From: Variovorax paradoxus
Lineage (GTDB): Bacteria; Pseudomonadota; Gammaproteobacteria; Burkholderiales; Burkholderiaceae_C
Assembly: GCF_018614955.1 (NCBI RefSeq)
Contig: NZ_JAGGNV010000026.1
Span: forward strand, 62,001 to 126,000
Length of the DNA stretch: 64,000 bases
Direction: 5' to 3'
In this document: positions 9,997-17,899 of the stretch, one piece after another
Layout: each line of letters opens with the position of its first letter
Position numbering within the stretch: the first letter of the stretch is position 1
The notes under the pieces: generated by a model
Seen by the model: only the letters and a program-made list of their open reading frames with translations
Told to the model about the DNA's origin: nothing
Database searches by the model: none
Translations under genes and position numbers: made by a program

Positions 9997-10266
9997 GGGC
10001 TAGTGGTGCCCGATATCTATCATCTCTTCAAGGCATACGGCAGTGCTCCGATCCCCCCGAGGAGCGACTTCGACCCGATGTCCATCGACGCTGACACACG
10101 AGAACTTCTAGATGAAGTCTATGAGGTGTATGGGCAGTACTCGGCATGGAAGCTTCGGAACATGATGCACGAAGAAGCGCCGTGGAAGGATGCGTATGCG
10201 CATGGGGCGGGCTCGAACGTTAGCCACCGCGCTTTGCGCGCATTTTTCGCTACCCGCCTTCAGTAG
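9979..10266 (+). pseudogene. 5'-truncated Panacea-domain (DUF4065-like) antitoxin relic
   Basis: The frame reading G-E-A-W-T-H-G-L-V-V-P-D-I-Y-H-L-F-K from 9979 matches the family core (E-A-W-x-H-G-P-V-V-P-x-V-Y), and H-E-E-A-P-W-K-D-A-Y near the end matches its H-x-x-x-P-W motif. About the first third of the usual 150-200 residues is missing and there is no convincing start; the first possible codon in frame is a GTG at 10003. These domains are promiscuous antitoxins. The truncation point coincides with the 5' truncation of the ATPase relic on the other strand. Confidence 0.65.
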
Positions 10267-10272
10267 CCGCAG

Positions 10273-10684
10273 ATGGCTGGCAAGCTCCATCGGCCTAAGG
10301 GCAACAGTGGCGCGAGGCTGCGCGCGCCTAATCCGACTCCGATGTCTTCCCATCATCTGAGGCCTAGATTTTCGCTAGAGCACTTGGCAAGGGACTTCTG
10401 CCTCTCAGCATGCACAATAAGCGAAAAGGCCGCTTTCGCTGACAGGCTCCATGAACTAAGCCAACTGACGTGGCACAGATAGCGCAAGCAGATAGGCACG
10501 GGCAAGGTACAGAGTCGACCGCCCGCGGCGCCATTCGGCCTAGCATTCCCAGTTGCATTACTGAGGACGTAAACATCATCGCCTTCGTTGCATGGGGAAG
10601 GCACCGATAGTCGGCTACAGGGTTCACGACACCTTCTACGTCGTCTGGATCGACCGAGCCTTCGCTCTCTACGACCATGGATAG
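10273..10684 (+). pseudogene. Frameshifted remnant of a conserved hypothetical protein following the Panacea relic
   Basis: Three consecutive frames give one continuous protein style. From about 10342: R-F-S-L-E-H-L-A-R-D-F-C-L-S...A-D-R-L-H-E-L-S-Q-L-T-W (stops at 10482). Then, one frame over: A-Q-I-A-Q-A-D-R-H-G-Q-G-T-E, to about 10600. Then from 10592: K-A-P-I-V-G-Y-R-V-H-D-T-F-Y-V-V-W-I-D-R, ending Y-D-H-G at a TAG (10682-10684). At least two frameshifts are needed, so it is dead. Position directly after a Panacea relic suggests it was the partner (possible toxin) of that antitoxin; this is inference. Base composition is lower in GC than the flanks. Bases 10685-10788 hold nothing recognisable. 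Confidence 0.5.
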
Positions 10685-10788
10685 TCGTTACATCTCAAAC
10701 TTAGACACTACCCTGCTTCGCGAAGGCTTGTCAGAGGATGGGCACCTGCTTCACCTCGCGCCGGCTGTGTCGCAATGCGCCAGGCCCG

Positions 10789-11928
10789 TCAGCGCTGCGA
10801 CGCCAGCAGCGAGCGCGCGATGATCTCGCGCTGGATCTGGCTGGTGCCTTCGTAGATGCGTGAGGCACGCACTTCGCGGTAGAGGTGTTCCAGCAGGTGC
10901 CCCTTCTGGAGCGCGACGGCGCCATGCACCTGGATCGCGTTGTCCACGATGTACTGGCCCGCCTCCGAGGCGTAGAGCTTGGCCATGGCCGAGGCGGACT
11001 TGATCCGCGCGGTGTCGCCGCGGTCATACACCGCGGCGGCTTCGTAGGTGAGCAGGCGCGCCGCCTCCAGCCGTGTTGCCATCTCCGCCAGCAGGTGCGA
11101 GACCGCCTGGAAATCGCCGATCAGCTGGCCGAACGCGCGCCGCTGGCCCGCATAGCGCACGCTCTCCTCGAGGGCAACGCGCGCAAAGCCCAGGATGTGC
11201 GCGCCCACGGATGGGCGGAACGCGTCGAAGATGGCCATGCCCAGCTTGAAACCTTCGCCCACCGGGCCGAGCACGTGCGCGTCGGGCACGAACACATCGT
11301 CGAAGAAAAGGTTGCCGATGCGATCGGGCCAGAGTCCGTCGATCGCCTCGGCGGTGAAGCCGGGCGTGCCCTTGGGCACGAGAAACGCGGTGATGCCGCG
11401 CGGGCCCGCGCCGGAGGTGCGCGCGAAGACCGTGTACACGTCGGCGTCGGGTGCCTTCATGATCCAGACCTTCTTGCCGGACAGTCGCCAACCGCCGGGC
11501 GCCTGCGTTGCCGGCATCGTCATGCTCGCCACGTCGGAGCCCCGTTCCGGTTCTGTCAGCGCCAGCGCCGTGACCACGTCGCCCGAGACCACGCGCGGCA
11601 CCCACTCCTTGCGCACCGCGTGCAGCCCATGGCGGGCCACCACGAAGATCCCGCCGATTTGCGTGGCCAGGGCCGTGGACGCCTGCGGCGACACGCGCGC
11701 CAGGCCCTCACGGTAGCGGCACAGCAAGGTCGCCGAGATCTCGCCGTTGCCGGTACCGCCGAACTCGCCGGCAAAGAAGGGCGCCATCAGGCCCAGGCGC
11801 GTGAACGCCTTGATCATGGCGCGGTTCACGCCCTGGCTCGCGTCGGGTTGGACGATGGGCGCAATGTGCTCCTGCGCCAGTCGGTGGACGGCGTCGACGT
11901 CCAGGGTTTGATTGGGATCTTGGCTCAT
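10789..11928 (-). CDS. Acyl-CoA dehydrogenase
   Basis: 379 residues, normal for the family. FAD/substrate signatures are clear: L-T-E-P-E-R-G-S-D near 128, W-I-M-K-A near 158, R-R-A-F-G-Q near 275 and the C-terminal I-Y-E-G-T-S-Q-I-Q-R, whose Glu is the usual catalytic base. Oxidises an acyl-CoA to the 2-enoyl-CoA and passes electrons to ETF. The start at 11928 is preceded by AACAGG; an in-frame ATG at 11943 is an alternative. Last gene of the minus operon that also holds an APH-type kinase, its small partner and a DHSWG protein, so it may act on the kinase product rather than a simple acyl-CoA. Confidence 0.88.
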   Translation of the reverse strand: MSQDPNQTLDVDAVHRLAQEHIAPIVQPDASQGVNRAMIKAFTRLGLMAPFFAGEFGGTGNGEISATLLCRYREGLARVSPQASTALATQIGGIFVVARHGLHAVRKEWVPRVVSGDVVTALALTEPERGSDVASMTMPATQAPGGWRLSGKKVWIMKAPDADVYTVFARTSGAGPRGITAFLVPKGTPGFTAEAIDGLWPDRIGNLFFDDVFVPDAHVLGPVGEGFKLGMAIFDAFRPSVGAHILGFARVALEESVRYAGQRRAFGQLIGDFQAVSHLLAEMATRLEAARLLTYEAAAVYDRGDTARIKSASAMAKLYASEAGQYIVDNAIQVHGAVALQKGHLLEHLYREVRASRIYEGTSQIQREIIARSLLASQR

Positions 11929-11960
11929 GGCCTGTTCTTGCATCGGGTCTTGAAGATCGC

Positions 11961-12968
11961 TCAAACCCAGACGCTGGGTGCCGGGTCGTCGTAGAAGCGC
12001 CCGCGGCGCTGGTTGAGATAGGGCAGGTTGTAGTTGGGCAGCACCACGCCGTAGCCCTGGCGGTCGCCATACGACCAGCTCATCATCGAATTGAAGGTGA
12101 TGGCGCTGGGATAAGGCATCCAGGGCGCGCCGATGTCGGGCGTGGCGCGCAGATGGAAGCGCTTGCCGCGCGTGTCCGTCACCGTCATCTGCAGCCCGGC
12201 GCACATCAGCCCGTGGTGGGTGCTGGTCATCTCCAGTTCGCTGGTCAGGCCATACACCTCACCCTTGTCGAGCACGTAGCCGTGCGTGAGCTGGAACTGC
12301 CCGGAGCCCTTGAGGTCGGGGTTCCACGGGCAGATCATATGGAAGGCCAGGTCTTCTCCGAAGGTGGCGGAGACGATGTACATGTTCTTGATGACCATCG
12401 GATCGCGCGGGCCCCAGCTGTGGTCCATGCGCTCGATGCTGTCGACGTCGAAGGTGCGGCCGCGCACGGTGAGCGTGCCACGCGCGCGCCCGGTCAGGTC
12501 GAAGTGGCCGGCCTGGTGCTTCTTGCGCGCGTCGATGTCGGCGTGCATGTCCTCCACCTTGCCGGCTTGCGGGCTGTGTTTCGGGTCGTGAATGTCGAAA
12601 GGCTCCATCAGCCCTTCCCAGTCGACGTGGATCTCGGTGCCGTCGAAGCCCTGGTAGTCGATGCGGAAGTCGCGCGGGGCGCGCGTTGCGCGGATGCTCA
12701 GGCCGATCGGCGACGTGAGCTCGGAGAACTTCTCCGGCGCCGGCAGGTGCTGGTTGTCGTTGTAGTGCAGCAGGTCCGAGCGGTTGTCCGACAAGGCGCC
12801 GCAGACCATGACCTGGTTGGACATGACGCCCATGGCGGGGCGGGCGCACACGTACACCAGCGCGTAGATGTGCTCCTTGGGAATGACGATCGGGATCAGG
12901 TACGTCTCGACCCAGTTGTAGTCGGCGTCCGGGGGGTTCTGGTAGTCGATCTGTTCGGGTTTGATCAT
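11961..12968 (-). CDS. Conserved protein of the DUF7064/DUF7065 (CrtC/lipocalin-like) type with DHSWG motif
   Basis: 335 residues without signal peptide or membrane segments. The recognisable landmark is M-D-H-S-W-G-P-R-D near residue 186, shared with the paralogue at 49280-50389, followed by beta-rich sequence, as in CrtC-type hydratases and AttH-like lipocalin folds. Function is not established. Adjacent genes are an acyl-CoA dehydrogenase (32 bp downstream) and a kinase with its partner, so it probably acts on the same intermediate. The conserved Asp-His pair could be catalytic (inference). Start ATG at 12968, 21 bp after the preceding gene. Confidence 0.7.
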   Translation of the reverse strand: MIKPEQIDYQNPPDADYNWVETYLIPIVIPKEHIYALVYVCARPAMGVMSNQVMVCGALSDNRSDLLHYNDNQHLPAPEKFSELTSPIGLSIRATRAPRDFRIDYQGFDGTEIHVDWEGLMEPFDIHDPKHSPQAGKVEDMHADIDARKKHQAGHFDLTGRARGTLTVRGRTFDVDSIERMDHSWGPRDPMVIKNMYIVSATFGEDLAFHMICPWNPDLKGSGQFQLTHGYVLDKGEVYGLTSELEMTSTHHGLMCAGLQMTVTDTRGKRFHLRATPDIGAPWMPYPSAITFNSMMSWSYGDRQGYGVVLPNYNLPYLNQRRGRFYDDPAPSVWV

Positions 12969-12989
12969 GATGCAGTGAGGTCGGGTGGA

Positions 12990-13517
12990 TCAGCGCTCGC
13001 GCAGGATGCTCTCCAGCGTGGGCAAGGCCTCGGCTTCCTTGTCGAAGCCGAGCGGGCGAAACCAGGCGCGGCGCGTGTCCAGCCACGCGCGCGAGGCCTC
13101 CAGCACGGCGCGCTCTATGGCGGGGCCCTGCGAGGCGGGCAGGGACCTGGCGCAGCGGACCAGGGCGCTCACGGCCGCTTGCAGGCCCTGCGTCGCCGCG
13201 ACGACGTCAGCCTCCGCGGCGCTGGATCGGGTCTGCAGGTCGTGGGCGGCCGCGACGCCCCGGCCCAGCGCGTCGAGCACTTCTGGCGGGCTGCCTGCCG
13301 CGTGCGCCTGCACGCTGCCTGCCAGCGCGCAGGCTTGGTCGAGCTCGCGGCGCAGCCGCTGCTCACGCCAGGAGAGCCGGTCGGCCACCAGCGCGAGGTA
13401 ACTGCAGGCCAGGCGAAGCTGCTCGTTGGCCAGCGGGTTCGCTGGGTCGACCGCCGGCGCGACCGTTTCTTTCAGTGCCTTGATGGCGGCGCGCATGCCG
13501 TTTGCCGATGTGTCCAT
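12990..13517 (-). CDS. Small alpha-helical protein partnered with APH-type kinase
   Basis: 175 residues, almost entirely helix-forming, Ala/Arg/Leu-rich, with L-K-E-T-V-A-P-A-V-D then E-Q-L-R-L-A-C-S-Y-L near the N-terminus and W-R-E-Q-R-L-R-R-E-L after it. No known catalytic motif. The ATG overlaps the kinase stop codon (TGATG), implying coupled translation and fixed stoichiometry. A protein of similar size and pattern (43987-44487) follows another kinase in this window. In Pseudomonas, LvaB is a small protein required by the kinase LvaA; a comparable role is an inference from position and size, not demonstrated homology. Confidence 0.7.
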   Translation of the reverse strand: MDTSANGMRAAIKALKETVAPAVDPANPLANEQLRLACSYLALVADRLSWREQRLRRELDQACALAGSVQAHAAGSPPEVLDALGRGVAAAHDLQTRSSAAEADVVAATQGLQAAVSALVRCARSLPASQGPAIERAVLEASRAWLDTRRAWFRPLGFDKEAEALPTLESILRER

Positions 13518-14755
13518 CAGAGGACCTCCTCCAGGTAGCGTCGCAACTGCTCGGCGGCGCTGTAGCCCACCGGTTCGACCGACGCCAGCAGGATGTCCTG
13601 GTGGGACTTGCCCAGCCGCACGACGCGGTAGGCCGTCGCGATCGCCGACATCACCAGCTGGTAGGCGTTGAAGATCGTGAAGTAACGCAGCCGGGCCGGA
13701 TCGACGCGGAGGCCGCTCTGCTTTTCGTACGCTTCGAAAAAGGCGTCGCTGGGCATCAGCCCGCTGGCCAGGAAGGTCTTGCCATCCTCGGCCAGGTGGC
13801 CGAAGGCATGGTCCGCCGTCCAGGCGAGGTCGCGGTGGCGGTCGCCCAGGTAGCCGCGCTCCCAGTCGAGCACCGCGGTGATCTCGCTGCTGGCCTCGTC
13901 GAACAGGAAGTTGCCCGAGCGGTAATCGCCATGCAGGATGCTCAGGCGGTCCAGCACGGGCAGGTTGCGCTCCAGCCAGTTGCCCGCCAGCTCGATCAGC
14001 GGCAGGTCTTCGCCCCGGTCTTCCTCCCAGATGCGGCGCGCGCGGTTGAGCTGCCACAGCGCGCTCTGGGTCGAGCCGACCTCCGGAACGTCGAATGCGT
14101 CGAGGGCGGCGGCGTCGATCGGCATCGTGTGGATCGTGGCCAGGTGCCGCACGAATTGCGGCGCCAGCCGGGCGCGCAGTTCCGGGCCGAAATTGGTGCC
14201 GATGCCGGCTACCTGGCCGGTGGTCGCCACGCGGGGCTTGGTGACGCCACTGGAAAATGCATAGATGAGCGCGGGCTCCGGGAACCAGCGTCCGTCGGCG
14301 TCGACCCAGTACGCCTCGGGCACGGGCAGCACGCCGTGGAACAGCCTCAGCGCCTGGAACTCTCGCGCGCGGCTGGTCGAGTTGACCGATTCGCTGGGCT
14401 CCATGCGCACGACCATCCGGGTGGTGGTCGCCGACTGTCCCGGCGGGGTCCAGCCCAGCGTAAAACCCATCTGGATCTTGGAGGCGCCGCCGGAAAACCA
14501 GCGCTGCTGCGTGATCTGAAAGGGCGGGTCGAGGTGGGCGCGCAGGAAGTCCTCGAGGTGGCCTGTCATGCGCTCGAGGCTCGCGCCCTCATAGGCGGGC
14601 AGGGCGCGTCGGCGCATCTTGCGGGTCAACATCCCGGCCATCTCGCGCTCGGTGGGAAACAGCCCGCGCATGCGCTCGATGAAGGCGTCGTCCGGCCGGT
14701 CGCGCAGGCTGTCCTGCGCATTCAGGGGGGCGGTCTGGAAGTGGTCGGTAGGCAA
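13517..14755 (-). CDS. APH-family phosphotransferase, probable hydroxyacyl-CoA kinase (LvaA-like)
   Basis: 412 residues of the aminoglycoside-phosphotransferase fold. The Brenner motif is I-L-H-G-D-Y-R-S-G-N-F near residue 277 (catalytic Asp, metal Asn) and A-V-L-D-W-E follows (DFG-equivalent Asp). The N-terminal lobe has F-S-G-G-A-S-K as nucleotide loop. Being inside an operon with an acyl-CoA dehydrogenase and a coupled small partner, it fits the LvaA/ACAD10-11 kinase group that phosphorylates the hydroxyl of 4-hydroxyacyl-CoAs rather than antibiotics. The first 70 residues extend beyond the kinase core. Overlaps the following gene by one base; 52 bp after the DctP gene. Confidence 0.82.
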   Translation of the reverse strand: MPTDHFQTAPLNAQDSLRDRPDDAFIERMRGLFPTEREMAGMLTRKMRRRALPAYEGASLERMTGHLEDFLRAHLDPPFQITQQRWFSGGASKIQMGFTLGWTPPGQSATTTRMVVRMEPSESVNSTSRAREFQALRLFHGVLPVPEAYWVDADGRWFPEPALIYAFSSGVTKPRVATTGQVAGIGTNFGPELRARLAPQFVRHLATIHTMPIDAAALDAFDVPEVGSTQSALWQLNRARRIWEEDRGEDLPLIELAGNWLERNLPVLDRLSILHGDYRSGNFLFDEASSEITAVLDWERGYLGDRHRDLAWTADHAFGHLAEDGKTFLASGLMPSDAFFEAYEKQSGLRVDPARLRYFTIFNAYQLVMSAIATAYRVVRLGKSHQDILLASVEPVGYSAAEQLRRYLEEVL

Positions 14756-14807
14756 GAGGTCTCTCCAGCGCGGCGCTGGCGCGTGCGCGCCAACGCCATG
14801 CGCACAC

Positions 14808-15839
14808 TCAGCGGCTGGCCGCGCTCAGGTCGGCGCGCAGCGCATTCACCAGCGCCACGGGGTCAGGCACGCCACGCTTGCGAGCCTTCTCGTACGTGGC
14901 CTGCTCGACCGGCAGCGTCTTTTGCTTCATCGCCGCAACGACGGCGGGGCTCAGGCGTTCGACGGTGCCGCCGGCCTTGCGCGTCGCCTCCAGCGCCTCC
15001 TGCTCGGCCTTGTCGTACGCCGTGCCGACGCCCAGCGCCAGCTTCTCGCCGGACACGGACATGATCGCGTCCTGGTCGGCCTTGGACAGCGCCTGCCATT
15101 TGGCCGGATTCATGGCCAGCACGATCACGGTGGCCGAGAAGCCGCCTTCGACGATATGCGCCTTGGGTACCACCGTGGTCAACTTGAAGCTGAGCGAGTC
15201 GGGGGTGGTGAACACCGCGCCGTCCAGAAGGCCGCCGGACACCATCTCGTAGATGTCGGGGGCGGGTTTCACGACCGGCACGCCGCCCAGCAGGCTGATG
15301 CCCTGCGAGACGGTGGGGCTGGGGCTTCGCAGCTTCAGGCCCTGGATGTCGTCGACCGTCTTGATGGCCCTCTTGGCCGTGTAGATGTGCTGCGCCGGGC
15401 CCGTGAACACGCTCAGCGGCTGGATGCCCTTGTACTCGTTGAACTGCGCCAGGTGCTTGGTGAAAAAGCGGTGGGTGGCCGGAGAGCGGATCGACGCCTT
15501 CTCGGCCAGGAACGGCAGTTCCATCAGCTCGGTGATCTCGAACTTGCCGGGGGTATAGGACGGCACGAACAGCGCCACGTCGGCCAGCCCATCGGAGATC
15601 GTGTCGAACTGCCCGGCCACCGTACCGACCACCTTGGGCGCCCACTCGACCTTGACCCGGCCCTGCGTGACCTTGGCCACTTCCTCGGACCACGGCTCCA
15701 TCACCTGCGCTCGCAGCGGGTGGCCCGCCGGCAGCCAGTTGGAATAGCGCAGAACGGTCTGCGCAAAGGCGAGCGGCGACCCTGCGGTCGCGGCAATCAG
15801 CGTTCCGATGGCCAGCGATGCGCGGAAAAAGGTTTTCAT
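14808..15839 (-). CDS. TRAP-type (DctP-family) periplasmic substrate-binding protein
   Basis: 343 residues. A Sec signal peptide ends at about A-F-A|Q-T-V, followed by L-R-Y-S-N-W-L-P, the start of a DctP fold. G-L-K-L-R-S-P near residue 165 and G-G-V-P-V near 183 carry the family ligand-binding arginine and the next strand. AGGAGAT precedes the ATG. No DctQ or DctM membrane subunits are in the window, so it is an orphan binding protein that must share a permease encoded elsewhere. First gene of the minus operon, under operator copy C; a homologue at 53149-54225 is likewise next to a ligase. Confidence 0.85.
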   Translation of the reverse strand: MKTFFRASLAIGTLIAATAGSPLAFAQTVLRYSNWLPAGHPLRAQVMEPWSEEVAKVTQGRVKVEWAPKVVGTVAGQFDTISDGLADVALFVPSYTPGKFEITELMELPFLAEKASIRSPATHRFFTKHLAQFNEYKGIQPLSVFTGPAQHIYTAKRAIKTVDDIQGLKLRSPSPTVSQGISLLGGVPVVKPAPDIYEMVSGGLLDGAVFTTPDSLSFKLTTVVPKAHIVEGGFSATVIVLAMNPAKWQALSKADQDAIMSVSGEKLALGVGTAYDKAEQEALEATRKAGGTVERLSPAVVAAMKQKTLPVEQATYEKARKRGVPDPVALVNALRADLSAASR

Positions 15840-15946
15840 CAGATCTCCTGGGAGTGAAGGAGCCTTGCGGGCAGGGCTCCTGGTGTACGGATGAGTGCTC
15901 GCCGGCCCGACCGGGCAAAGCAGCGTGAATGAATTGTTGCCAGCTA

Positions 15947-15960
15947 GTGCACTAGCGAAC
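15947..15960. promoter_or_regulatory. Palindromic operator copy C
   Basis: GTGCAC-TA-GCGAAC, two differences from the best-matching dyad, 108 bp upstream of the DctP start codon on the minus strand. Confidence 0.6.
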
Positions 15961-16077
15961 AATACGTCGACTCACAACAACTGCGTTCGGGACTAACCCC
16001 TATGGCCGGCAGTGCGCATCCCCTTGCTGTCATGACACGCCGGCGACGTCCCGGGAAAACCCGGATCAAAGCGTACC

Positions 16078-16091
16078 ATACACATGCGTAC
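16078..16091. promoter_or_regulatory. Palindromic operator copy D
   Basis: ATACAC-AT-GCGTAC, 88 bp upstream of the ligase at 16179. The right arm continues into TACTAT, five of six matches to a -10 hexamer, so a bound protein would block RNA polymerase. Confidence 0.62.
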
Positions 16092-16178
16092 TATAGGCGC
16101 GGCCGACGAGATGCGTGAGCCTTTGCTCCTGCGCGCGGAGTCGCCCGCGGTCCTCACGTCACCTGGAGAAAACACACC

Positions 16179-17732
16179 ATGCAAGTCACCCAGATCCTTC
16201 GTCAGGCGCTCATGGAGCAGCCCGATCGAAAAGGAACTGTCTACAACGGCCGCAGCCGGACCTGGCGTGAAATCGGCGAGCGCGTTCCGCGCATGGCAGC
16301 GGCCTTGCGCGCGCTGGGCGCTCGTGAGGGCGACTGCGTGGCCGCGCTGGCGATGAACTCGGACTGCTACTTGGAGCTGTTCTTCAGCATTCCCTGGTGC
16401 GGCGCCGCATTCGCGCCGCTGAACATCCGCTGGTCGGTGCCGGAGAACCAGTTCGCGCTGCGTGATTCGGGCGCGCGGATCCTCTTCGTCGACGACGCCT
16501 TTCTCGCTGAAGCGCAGACGCTCAAAGGCGACGCCGACCTCACGTTGATCTACATGGGCGAAAAGCAGACGCCCGAGGGCATGCTCTCGTACGAAGACCT
16601 AATGAGAGCCCACGAGCCCATCGCCGACGCGGACCGCAAGGCCGACGACCTGTACATCGTGCTCTACACGTCGGGCACCACCTTGCAATCCAAGGGCGTC
16701 GCCTTGTCTCACCGCAACGTGATCTCCGTGTCCGTCGCGTTCCTGGCTACGCTGCCACATCGCGACAACCTGACCCACCTGCACGTAGGCGGCATGTTCC
16801 ACCTCTCCGGCGCAGGGCCTGCCTGGTACATCACCATGAGCGCCGGCACGCACGTGATCCTGCCGAAGTTCGAACCCGTGCCGGTCATGGAGGCGATCAC
16901 CGAGCACAAGGTCACCAACTGCGTGCTGGTGCCCACGATGATCAACATGCTGCTGAACCAGCCCACGCTCAAGCAGTACGACCTCTCCAGCGTGCGCACC
17001 TGCGTGTATGGCGGTTCTCCCATGCCCGAGGCCATCATGAAGGCGGCCATGCGCGATCTGCCCACCTGGGGTTTCCATCAGATCTACGGCATGACGGAAA
17101 CCGCCGGCTACGCCACCGCGTTCAAGTGGCATGAACACCTCATCGCGGTCGAGAGATTCCCCGAGCGGATGAAGTCCGCCGGGCGACCGGTTGTCGGCAT
17201 GCAGGTGCGCATCGCGCGCCCGGACGGGTCGGAGGCGCCGGTGCGGGAAACCGGCGAGATCCAGATCCGCGGCGACAACGTGATGACCCGCTACTTCAAC
17301 AACGAGAAGGCCTCGGCCGAATCCCTGGTGAACTCGTGGATGCGCAGCGGCGACGCGGGCTACATGGACGAAGACGGCTTCGTCTACATCGCCGACCGGC
17401 TGAAGGACATGATCGTCACCGGTGGCGAGAACGTCTACTCGGTCGACGTGGAGCGGGCGCTCTACCAGCACCCCTCGGTGCGCGAGGCGGCTGTGGTGGG
17501 CATCCCGAGCGAGAAATGGGGCGAGGCGGTGCACGCGATCGTGGTGCTCAAGGACGGCATGTCCGCGACTGCCGACGAACTGATGGCGCACTGCCGCAGC
17601 CTCATCGGCGGCTACAAGTGTCCGCGCAGCGTCGAATTTCGCTCCGAAGCCCTGCCGACCACGCCGATCGGAAAGATCCGCAAGAACGTGCTGCGCGACG
17701 CGTACTGGCAGGGCCGCACGCGCAAGATCTGA
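16179..17732 (+). CDS. Acyl-CoA ligase (ANL superfamily, medium/long-chain type)
   Basis: 517 residues. ATP loop Y-T-S-G-T-T-L-Q-S-K-G near 165 (the usual G-x-P is L-Q-S, lysine kept), A5 Y-G-M-T-E-T-A-G, A7 S-G-D-A-G-Y-M-D, hinge D-R-L-K-D-M-I-V-T-G-G-E-N-V-Y-S and a terminal P-I-G-K-I-R-K-N lysine. It is close to the ligase at 54237-55793 and to the truncated one at 55913, forming a paralogue set distinct from the two at 3-8 kb. Makes an acyl-CoA for the downstream dehydrogenase/hydratase operon. A 167-bp gap with its own operator separates it from that operon. Confidence 0.88.
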   Translation: MQVTQILRQALMEQPDRKGTVYNGRSRTWREIGERVPRMAAALRALGAREGDCVAALAMNSDCYLELFFSIPWCGAAFAPLNIRWSVPENQFALRDSGARILFVDDAFLAEAQTLKGDADLTLIYMGEKQTPEGMLSYEDLMRAHEPIADADRKADDLYIVLYTSGTTLQSKGVALSHRNVISVSVAFLATLPHRDNLTHLHVGGMFHLSGAGPAWYITMSAGTHVILPKFEPVPVMEAITEHKVTNCVLVPTMINMLLNQPTLKQYDLSSVRTCVYGGSPMPEAIMKAAMRDLPTWGFHQIYGMTETAGYATAFKWHEHLIAVERFPERMKSAGRPVVGMQVRIARPDGSEAPVRETGEIQIRGDNVMTRYFNNEKASAESLVNSWMRSGDAGYMDEDGFVYIADRLKDMIVTGGENVYSVDVERALYQHPSVREAAVVGIPSEKWGEAVHAIVVLKDGMSATADELMAHCRSLIGGYKCPRSVEFRSEALPTTPIGKIRKNVLRDAYWQGRTRKI

Positions 17733-17783
17733 CGATCCGTCCGGTGCCCTCCCTGCCGGGGTAAACCCGTGCTGTAAAACACA

Positions 17784-17797
17784 GTATGCATGTGTAC
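17784..17797. promoter_or_regulatory. Palindromic operator copy E
   Basis: GTATGC-AT-GTGTAC followed by GAT, so TACGAT forms a -10-like hexamer; 103 bp upstream of the acyl-CoA dehydrogenase start at 17900. Confidence 0.6.
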
Positions 17798-17899
17798 GAT
17801 TATGGGCGCCCGGCCTGCAGCATCGCCGGGTTGCAATTTTCAAGCATCGGCGCACCGCGCAGTCCATCCGCGCGGAGCCACATCGAAAGAGCCTGGATC

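Larger units (their letters stand above)
15840..16178. promoter_or_regulatory. 339-bp divergent promoter region between DctP operon and ligase
   Basis: No gene is seen here. It carries two operator copies, C near the DctP side and D near the ligase side, 131 bp apart (start to start), consistent with one set of sites per direction. A lone GCGTAC half-site occurs at 16071-16076. Confidence 0.55.

Noticed and set aside
8675-10684. Insertion sequence or integrase remnants in the decayed region
   Set aside because: No transposase motif or terminal inverted repeats were seen.
13517-14755. Aminoglycoside resistance gene
   Set aside because: APH fold only; the operon context with acyl-CoA enzymes and a small partner fits hydroxyacyl-CoA kinases, not antibiotic modification.
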